Notes under the pieces: model-generated
Told to the model about the DNA's origin: nothing
Seen by the model: only the letters and a program-made list of their open reading frames with translations
The model's database searches: none
In this document: piece after piece, positions 56,769 to 64,000 of the stretch
Layout of the letters: the number at the start of each line of letters is the position of its first letter
Numbering within the stretch: the first letter of the stretch is position 1
DNA from: Phyto melanocephala
Taxonomy: Eukaryota > Arthropoda > Insecta > Diptera > Rhinophoridae
Length of the DNA stretch: 64,000 nucleotides
Reading direction: 5' to 3'
Assembly (NCBI GenBank): GCA_941918925.1
Contig: OW799233.1
Span: 150,256,802 to 150,320,801, forward strand
Made by a program: the position numbers and the translations under genes

Positions 56769-56901
56769 CAAGGCATAATCATACAGGCATAACCTCGTCG
56801 AAACAGTTGAATGGAAAGCAGAATGCCAAAATTAAGGCGAATTCATACGGTTGAAATTATCAGCCCAGCTGACGGCGAAGTATTTTGTTGAATTCACCTT
56901 G
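56769..56901. repeat. CAAGGC-family MITE relic
   Basis: CAAGGCATAATCATACAGG at the left, 'aaggcgaattcatacgg' and GAAATTATCAGCCCAGCTGA inside, inverse AATTCACCTTG at the right. Related to the copies at 7.2-8.2 kb. Confidence 0.55.
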
Positions 56902-57780
56902 ATTTCATCTATAAATGTTGGAATGGAAAATGAGATTTTGGTTTCGGTATTAAACAATTAGCTTTAGTGTACCTTTTTGATAAGAAATGTACCAAATTTA
57001 TTTATATTTGTTGCTTTTGCACCATTTCAAATGTGTTTCGCACATATACATATGTATATCCTTTTTATACCCTTCACACAGTGAAAAAGGGTTAGGTTTG
57101 TCATTCCGTGTGAAATTTCTACAATTTTCATTTTCGACCCCATAAAGCATATATTTTCTGAAAGCTTATGAATAGGGGAGTCGATTAAGCTCTGTCAGTC
57201 TGTCCGTCTGTCCGTCTGTCCGTGTGTATGTTGAAATCAACTTTTTGAAGCCCCCCGACATTGCTTGTACCCGGATGAGGTATTAAAATATCAGAAATAT
57301 TTGGGAGTAGATCGGTATTGAAAATCAGAAACATCAGTACATAAACAACTGAGATATGAGCAAAAACTTACGACCACCTCGATTTTTTTTCACAAAAACA
57401 ACATTACAACAACAACATACATACATACAAACGTGTATACTGGTTAGAGAAAACGTGGCATCGAATCCCAGCTGAGCCAAAAAAAATTTTTTTTTTTTAT
57501 TTTTTTTATATTTTTTTTTTTTTATTTTTTATTTAATATATTATTTATATTTTTATTATTTTTTTTATTTTTTTTTTTAATTTTTATTTATTTTTTTTTT
57601 GTTTTATATTTATTATATATATTTTAATTTTTTTTTAAATTTTTTTTTTTATTTATTTTATTTTTTTTTTTTTTTAAATTCATACGTAAATTTATAATTT
57701 TACAATGGGATGTTTTTATATATATGTGTCTTTTATATGTATGTACGTATTTCATATGGGATGAATGGTGAAACAAACTA

Positions 57781-58913
57781 CACAGAAAAAAATATTCTTT
57801 AAATTTGTTTAATTAATTGAGTTTTTGATTTGTTTTAAAATTCTAATTATATTTTTTATCAACTAAATTAATTTTTTTAATTGATATTAAATATTTTCAA
57901 AAAACAAAGAGACTTCTGTCAGTTGAATAAAATAAATATAAAATAAAAAATATATTTTAAATGAAATTTTTTGAAATTTGAATTTCTTAGAATAAATTTA
58001 ATATAATTATTATTCAAGGAGCAGAATAATAAAAAATAGTAGACAATCTGCATGAAAAAGTTCTGGTAAGTGAAAGTATATAAAAATATGTTCAGTTTTA
58101 AATATAATAAATGATTTCAGTTTCATTGAAGATGTGCCCAAATCCAATAATTATTGTATCCCCTTATATTCCTCAGAATTCTCATTTTAGTAGGTAAGTT
58201 TGTTGAATTTCTTCACTCTGTCTGATCAAGCCTTTTTACCGGTTAATATTCTTTATATCTAGGTTGTTGATGCTACCAGTTATTTTTGGATCTCCGGCTT
58301 TCGATATGGTGTAGTATGTCTACTTATGGAACCCTACTTCTTATGCTAAGTTATTTTTATATAAGTAACGAAATGTATTTAAAAACATAGATTCATATGT
58401 ACCATATATATATATTAAGAATATATAAATATCAAAAAAATATATTTATTTTTTTTCTAAACAGGTTAACTGCCTGTTCTACGATGTCGAAAGAAAACCC
58501 AAGCGAAATTTCATTCGTACAAATACGTTGAAAACAAAAACAAATTTTTAGTTTTTTTTGTTGTTTTCAATATATTTGTACGAATGAAATTTCGCTTGGG
58601 ATTTTTTTCGACATCGTTGAACAGGCAGTAAATAATTTTTGTTATTGATATAATAAATGATTTTATTATATAATTACCAAATCTCAAATATAGACATGAT
58701 TAAATTAATTAAAATAATTTTTGAAAATTTTGGAAATTTTAATTAATTTTTTAATACTGTTTTAATTGATATTTGTCTCAATATTTTTTTAATTAAAACT
58801 ACTAATTTTCATTTAATTAATAGTATCATTTTGATGATTGGAGCAAAATTAAACAATTTTTTAATTATTAATATTAAATTCGTAATTGAAGTTCATATTT
58901 ATTTTTTTCTGTG
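57781..58913. mobile_element. CACAGAAAA-end element, 1133 bp, TA duplication
   Basis: Terminal repeats CACAGAAAAAAATA and inverse (TATTTATTTTTTTCTGTG), with TA on both sides (57779-57780, 58914-58915). The interior is about 85 percent A+T with many AATTAATT/TTAATTAA words and no coding frame. It carries a palindromic MITE. A fragment of the same element lies at 20.04-20.23 kb. A Tc1/mariner-type non-autonomous element is the most likely class. Confidence 0.8.
58470..58628. mobile_element. Palindromic MITE, 159 bp, TAA flanks
   Basis: Starts CTGCCTGTTC and ends GAACAGGCAG. The two arms (about 70 bp each) are nearly perfect inverses: 'ACGATGTCGAAAG', 'CCCAAGCGAAATTTCATTCG', 'TACAAATA', 'TTGAAAAC' all have inverse partners. 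TAA flanks both sides (58467-58469, 58629-58631), a 3-bp duplication of the PIF/Harbinger kind (inference). Confidence 0.8.
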
Positions 58914-59009
58914 TACTGTTATTGCATGACTACACGTTGTGAAGGGTATATAAGATTCGGCACGGCCGAATATAGCGCTCTTACTTGTTAAAGTCAAGTT
59001 TTATACATT

Positions 59010-59170
59010 GAACATACCAAAACAACTTTTCCATCCTTTTGGCCTTGTCCAAACATCCTTGACAGGAAACATCCCCTAAGAAGTTGATTTGTTGTATTAA
59101 TCACCGTTGCATATACCTATATGAATATGGCCAAAACTGTTCAATTCGCCTTGATTTTATTATTGATGCA
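59010..59170 (-). repeat. CAAGGC-family MITE relic, inverse
   Basis: Inverse of the interior of the 7.2-kb copy: 'aacttttccatcc', 'ccccta...aagttgat', 'gcatatacctatatgaatatggcc', and 'aattcgccttg'. Confidence 0.55.
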
Positions 59171-61055
59171 GGAATGGAAAGTTCTTTAGTAGTTACTATA
59201 GACTAACTCGTGAATGTATACAAATTATCACAGATTTTTTAAACGGGTTTGTCTTATATGTCGACTACGATCTCTTCAATCTAATTAAGTTATCGATCCC
59301 AAATGGCATAAACTGATTAAAAATTAAGTAGGGTTTTAACTAGCTTTTTTATTTCTTTTGATTTCGAATTAGGGCTATACCGGCAACCATGCATGCTGCA
59401 TCCAAAAATATAGTGCGGTATACGCTGCAAGTTCATAAAAAACTTTAATAAAAAAAAATTCATTATATCCTTCCTGAATATGCATGTTATAAATTCAACG
59501 CAAAAAGGCGTATCTTAATCGTTGTAAGAACTTAATTAAATCGTTTGACAGAAGAGAAGAGAGTGGACAACTGGTTTTATATCTAAACGTAATTTTTCAC
59601 CACTTCTTACACTTAAAAAATACTCTTATTACTTCTATTATAATAAGGAACATTGTTAATGACTTGTTTTAATGGTTAGTATGTAGACTATATTATCACT
59701 GAGTTCTGAGATCACCCACGTAAGCAAAATTAAAATGCTTAAGTCATTAAAATATTTAGACTTAATTAGATTTATGCTTTAGCAACAATGTTTCTTTATT
59801 TATTTATTTAATAAAAACTAAATGGAATAACTTTGTTTAATATTATAATTTCCTTTTAACATAATAAAATTTTAATTATATAAAATAGTTTGTTTATAAA
59901 AAAAATATCTGCTAAAAGAGAGCTACTAATATGTAGTTCATTTGTTTATTGTTATTAATTAATTTTAATTGATTAATACTCTATACAAATGGCAATATAA
60001 ATAATAATTTACCTTTAGGAAAATTGTTTGAAACGCATTATGTTGAGGTGTAGAACCTTTTATATATTGTAAAATTTGTTTTAATGCTGATTAATAATTT
60101 TGTTTCTAGTCGAATTGAATAATTAAATTTAATTAAACCTGCAGACTCCCTTAACACTAATTGTCCCACTTATTTTATTGTAAAACTTGCAGATAAATAT
60201 CCCATGGCATTTATTGGCATGTTATATGAAAAACAACATTTAATGGACATATTTGAAAACACTTTATCGATTAACTCTTTCCTACATCCAGCTGTCCGTC
60301 CATCCATCCGTCTGTCTGTCTGTCAATTATGTCTTGTAGTTCGTCATTTTGCTGTTGATTTGTTTACATGTAAATTGACATAATTTGTTTTTAAATGTAA
60401 TTGAAATCACCATAAAAACCACAATACTCTTGTAGACGACAAATATAAAAAATGTTTTAATACAAATCGACAGGGGCTACATCAAATGGTATTATGCAAT
60501 TTAGCTTTGAAAGCGGAAAAACAAACATAGACGCGACATATTATTGTACAACTTTAACGACTCAATGTATTGCATATTTGTTTGTTGTTTTCTATTTTTA
60601 TAGTCTCTTGTATGTACAATAACTTAATGTTGTTGCTGCTGCAGCTGTCACGCCTGACGTCTAATATGTCTATGAAACAAGAAGTGCAACACCCACATAA
60701 AGCGGCAAACTGAGCTGCAAATATAAATATGGTAGTACAACGACAAATGTTCTCATTTCGTCAACGCCTGAGTGTATTAAATAATTTATTTTATTAGTGT
60801 TTCTTTTTTTGAAAAATTAAATTTAAAATATGTTAAAAAATTAATAAATAAACTTGATTATTAGATCGATATAAATGCATTTACTAAATTAATTAAATTT
60901 AATTGTCTCAATTACTGTTTTTAAAAGGCGTTCCTAGAATATTTTTCCAAAATCTTGCAGCGCTAGTCATAATTTACACATTCAAAATTAGTCTGAAGTC
61001 TTTTTTATGCGAGTAAGGTCTGGTATATTGCATAAACATAGAAAGTCATTACACA
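59171..61055. other. Non-coding stretch, possibly host DNA
   Basis: Contains a (TCTG)n-like run at 60296-60324 (ccgtccatccatccgtctgtctgtctg) and a TTG/CTG run at 60628-60648. Longest stretch (about 1.9 kb) with no TE that I recognise. No gene seen. Confidence 0.5.
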
Positions 61056-61950
61056 TATAGGTTAGGTAAGGCTCAATAGAAGGGTAATAAAATCTCAAAC
61101 ATTTGATTTGTATGCGCGTATGCCCAATTGGAATATATTATGCGCTTTAAAGGAATGAAAAGCACCTTACAAGAATCATTCCCAAGCTCAGCTAAGTTTC
61201 CGACTAAGTTAAGAACCCAGACCCTTCAATTCCTTAAAAATTCCAAGTTCGGTCAACGTTAAAATTCTCGTGTTTAATACGAACGCATAACACAGACAGT
61301 CTAATGCGACCAAGATAAATACGCAGTTCCATGTGACCTGTTACTAAACTATAAAATATCTTAAGCGTTGACCTACTCAATTTCAGTTTCTCCTTCGACT
61401 TCTCAAAATTTGTGTCACTCCATAGTTTGTTCGTCATTCTATGGACTGCAGAATTTTTTCACTTCCTGACGTCACGTCCACAACTTTAAGCTAATTTTTG
61501 AAGGGTGATAGTATTCATATTTGTTTCCGCTAATAACGCGTTGGCATGGTATCCATATTATATCTAAACATTCACAACTTCAGTGCCAGTTTACCTAACT
61601 CTAACATTGCATGATATTCTGAGCCTTAACTTTTTCGTTCATTAAGGTTCGTAAAGATACGAATCAGAGCTTCGTTATAAGTCTCCTTCATCTATTTAAT
61701 GTCTTCCTTTATGCCATAATCTCAGCCTCTCAGCCATTCCTCTGTTTCGGTTTATGTCATAGAAACCGGTTTCAGTTCGGTCCCCAATCTTTGATCTGTC
61801 TATATAAATATCGATGCCTTAGGCATTTATTACCCTAATTTCTTTCCTACTTCTGGTAATATGGTAATGCAGTTAAGGCTCTCATATTTTATTTGGCTTT
61901 TGTCACAAGTTACACCTGTGATATTTCCTATCGATGAGATATCAATTATT
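61056..61950 (-). mobile_element. LINE (family 2) 3' part, oldest of three copies
   Basis: The left edge 'taggttaggtaagg' is the TTAGG-like tail. The minus strand shows RNase H pieces: DIYIDRSKIGD (61775-61815, family TDGSK), a degraded FTDS region (61640-61670) and the TGH helix (61234-61437 frame, VTGHMELRIYLGRIRLS). The Cx2C cluster is deleted. Right border uncertain. Confidence 0.65.
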
Positions 61951-62480
61951 TTTTGGTATCTGGTTTTAAACTTTCTAAGGACTTAAATTTTTTATATAGC
62001 TTTTTATAAAACTGGGATTTTTATCGTTTTTTTCGTAAAATATTATATTATTGCAAACATAAATAACAATAAAAATTTATTCGATTTAATTTAAAAAAAA
62101 AAACATCTTCAAAATAACTAAGGAATCAATAAAATATATAAAATGTGTTAATACTTTTAAATACAAGAAGCCTAATAAGGAATACGCGATAGCAAAAAAA
62201 TTCACATCAAACATTGATAAAAAAAAATAAATACAGTAACTCCCAAAAGTGTTCATATTAAATAGTTAATACTTAATTGTATTATTTCTTTAATAAAAAT
62301 AGTCACAACAAAATAGCACACACATTTATTAATGTTTTTTTTTTTTAGTTTTAAAATATTTTTATAAATATACATTCCCCCGGTGCATGATATTTTGGTG
62401 GAGTGTGCACATCTTGGTGTTATTGTTAGTCTGAGGTATAGAGCTGTTAACAACACCTCCGGCTAGGGAATTAGAGAATA
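61951..62480. other. AT-rich stretch, then a GC-richer leader of unknown origin
   Basis: 62375-62480 (cccccggtgcatgatattttgg onward) is compositionally unlike its left neighbour and leads into the frame at 62481. It could be a LINE leader or a host exon; I cannot decide. Confidence 0.35.
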
Positions 62481-62849
62481 ATGGATCTCGCACATAAAGA
62501 GGTTAGCGAGCGAGACTCAGATGCCGTTGGGTCGCATGAGTCGAGTGAAGATGGTAGAGGGGCTGCATCGCACGCTCATCATATATGGATACATGATGTA
62601 ATATTTTTAATAACAATTTTGAACTTGAAAGCTATTAAGTGCAATTTTTTTTTCATGCAACCATACTGGACGATGGGCAAGTTTATTGCCAAACTTAATT
62701 TGACATTTCTTTTTTTCAGTGACTCAACCAAGGAGAGTTGCACTATTAAGCAGTGCGATAAGTTTGTTAAAGCCTCTTACAATAATTTGAATTTCGTGCA
62801 CTTTACAAAGAAAATTACCTTTAGCGACGAGGAACACTCACCCCAGTAG
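62481..62849 (+). pseudogene. Chimeric frame ending in a mariner catalytic motif
   Basis: ATG at 62481, 122 codons. Residues 1-38 (MDLAHKEVSERDSDAVGSHE...) are acidic and Ser/His-rich with balanced base composition, origin unknown. Residues about 40-75 are hydrophobic and AT-rich. Residues 100-118 (FTKKITFSDEEHSP) match the first catalytic Asp motif of a mariner (KKI.FSDEAHF), which continues downstream after a frame change. The frame is therefore a chance or exonised join between unknown sequence and a transposase remnant. Confidence 0.45.
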
Positions 62850-63335
62850 ATTCATTTACAAGCAGAATTGCCGCATTTAGGCAAATGAAAATCTACGAGT
62901 AATCATTGAAAGGCAGAAGCATCTACAAAGAGTAACTGTTTGGTGTATAGGCTGGTGCCGTCATCGGTCCCAACTTCTTATAAAATTAGGTCGTCCTAGC
63001 AGTTACCGTAAATGTTCTTCACTATCGCTAGATGATAACGAAATTCTTGTATCCAGAAATTGAGGATATGGACTTGTGCCGTATGTGAAATGAAACAATG
63101 GGTTTTTTGCTCGAGATATTTAATGGTCGTGTTATCCCACATCGTCGCCATGTTAAGTGGCCGCCACGATCTTGTGATTTGACAGCGTTGGACTTTTTTC
63201 TATGGAAAAAAAGTATAAGTATATAAGCAAAGAAGAGTGCGATACTTCGGCACATTAACGTTATCAAACCTCAATTATATCTCAGTGTCATTGAAAATAT
63301 GAACCATCGGAAAACAAATGAAAATGGGTGTTTTT
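62750..63335 (+). pseudogene. Mariner transposase remnant
   Basis: After the FSDEEH motif: YKQNCRI (62859-62880, family NKQNCRIW), NENLRVIIERQKHLQRVTVW (62885-62945; family 'ENP..I.E.PLHPQRVTVWCG'), YPEIEDMDLCRM (63048-63083), LLEIFNGRVIPHRRHVKWPP followed by RSCDLTALDFFLW (63110-63205). The third Asp is present. The piece with QQDGA is deleted, leaving 'NETMGFLLE'. Terminal repeats not found. Confidence 0.8.
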
Positions 63336-63695
63336 TTTCCTAAATAACCACTATTTTTTTTGGTCAGCTATAGTCACCTAATGGCCAAAATCATCATAAT
63401 TTCAAATTCTATGGTAAGGTTTTTTTTTTAATTTTCTTTTTATAAAATTTGAGATTTTTTAAGAGGCTGCTCCATATATCATGTCGTAATTTTAGAATGA
63501 CCTACTCGAATTTGTTATGCAATCCGTTTAAGTATTTTTATAAAATTAAGTATTTTTATAAAATTTTTTGATATAGCCATTAGTTTTGGAGTTATTGAGG
63601 AACAAGTCGAAAAAAAAAATTTTTTTTGTAAAATTATAAAAATTTTGAAATCAAAAAATTCATAAAAATAGAAAAAAAAATAATAACCACTTTTA
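63336..63695. other. AT-rich stretch, no gene seen
   Basis: Poly-T and poly-A runs; 'ttatgtatttttataaaatt' is directly duplicated at 63530-63565. Confidence 0.45.
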
Positions 63696-63699
63696 TTAC

Positions 63700-64000
63700 T
63701 CAGTTTTAAGACTCAGTTTTGACATTTTACACATTGAATTATCTATTTTAAACCCCATAAGGTATATATTTTCTGAGTCCTGGTATCATTTTAGGATGAT
63801 CTAGCTAAGTCCGTCCATCTGCCCGTCTGTTGAAAGCACAATAGAGCTCGAATCGAAAAAGGTAGGGGGCTCAAATATTGCCAGAATATTTCTTTTACAC
63901 AAGGTTTGCTTGGTATTGAAAATGGGCTAAATCAGAATATTAGGAAGAGAATTATAGCTCGTAATGCAAGAGTAGGTCAAAGGAACCGTGACCCTACAAC
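63700..64000 (+). mobile_element. DINE-1-like family B, running off the window
   Basis: 'gaccc'-equivalent 'aaaccccataaggtatatattttctgagtcctgg', GTCCGTCCATCTGCCCGTCTG tract region (63809-63830), 'gtattgaaaatgggctaaatc', 'aggaagagaattatagctcg'. The 5' fold-back is missing and the 3' part lies beyond 64000. Confidence 0.75.

Larger units (their letters stand above)
57067..58989 (+). mobile_element. DINE-1-like A-short copy, split by a TA-flanked element
   Basis: 5' part 57067-57780 (fold-back, GTCTGTCCGTCTGTCCGTC tract, core box, poly-T core) and 3' part 58914-58989 (subterminal repeat, perfect hairpin, GCGCTCTTACTTGTT). The join across the insertion reads 'aaacaaacTActgttattgc', as in the uninterrupted copies. 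Confidence 0.85.

Noticed and set aside
63028..63267. 79-residue reverse frame
   Set aside because: Antisense shadow of a mariner remnant whose motifs read on the plus strand.
1..64000. CRISPR array or bacterial operon
   Set aside because: No regularly spaced short repeats with unique spacers; sequence style and TE content are those of an insect genome.

Overview
The window looks like intergenic or intronic DNA of a higher fly (Diptera, probably a muscoid or calliphorid relative). It is very AT-rich, full of poly-A/poly-T tracts, CAA/TTG-type trinucleotide runs and GTCY microsatellites, and carries many copies of a DINE-1-like non-autonomous rolling-circle element. The species assignment is an inference from sequence style. 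I found no convincing host protein gene, rRNA, tRNA gene or CRISPR array. Every open frame with recognisable homology belongs to a transposable element (TE), and all of those are truncated, frameshifted or missing catalytic residues.

Layout. 0-6 kb: two DINE-like copies, a mariner remnant with matching inverted ends (2.0-2.8 kb) and a 5'-truncated LINE with an RNase H domain (4.46-5.8 kb). 6-8.3 kb: small inverted-end elements (MITEs). 10.2-12.3 kb: a hAT element inside another hAT element, both with perfect 8-bp target duplications. 13.3-15.9 kb: a long DINE-like copy split by a mariner that is itself split by a second mariner. 16.4-19.9 kb: a Tc1 element split by a DINE-like copy, a Helitron with 142-bp tandem units and a second DINE-like piece. 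20-23 kb: further DINE-like copies. 23.2-25.3 kb: a second DINE-like family split by a LINE with an 11-bp target duplication. 25.9-26.5 kb: a CAAGT-rich MITE split by a DINE-like copy. 28.7-30.1 kb: a mariner split by a hAT. 30.1 and 53.3 kb: two inverted copies of an unclassified repeat, the second inside a hAT-like element. 32.5-35 kb: a TA-flanked element, a full DINE-like copy and a short Helitron. 35.8-36.2, 48.0-48.9 and 61.1-61.9 kb: three 3' pieces of another LINE family, two of them with TTAGG-like tails. 39.5-40.9 kb: a Tc1/mariner fragment and a hAT relic keeping pieces of both its BED finger and its dimerisation domain. 41.5-45.7 kb: DINE-like copies and a Helitron with 122-bp tandem units. 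47.1-48.0 kb: the 5' part of a LINE. 50-52.6 kb: a deleted mariner and a DINE-like copy. 57-59 kb: a three-level nest (DINE-like copy > TA-flanked element > 159-bp palindromic MITE). 62.5-64 kb: a mariner relic and the start of a DINE-like copy running off the window.

The genes do not work together as a system. The value of the region is its insertion stratigraphy: many insertions have precise boundaries and target duplications, so relative ages can be read directly. I do not see a new biological system. The most distinctive features are the nested hAT pair, the perfect-TSD three-level nest with its hairpin, the tandem-unit Helitrons, the tRNA-like box in the DINE-like core and the TTAGG-like LINE tails. 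Boundaries and motifs were read by eye, so family names below superfamily level are tentative.
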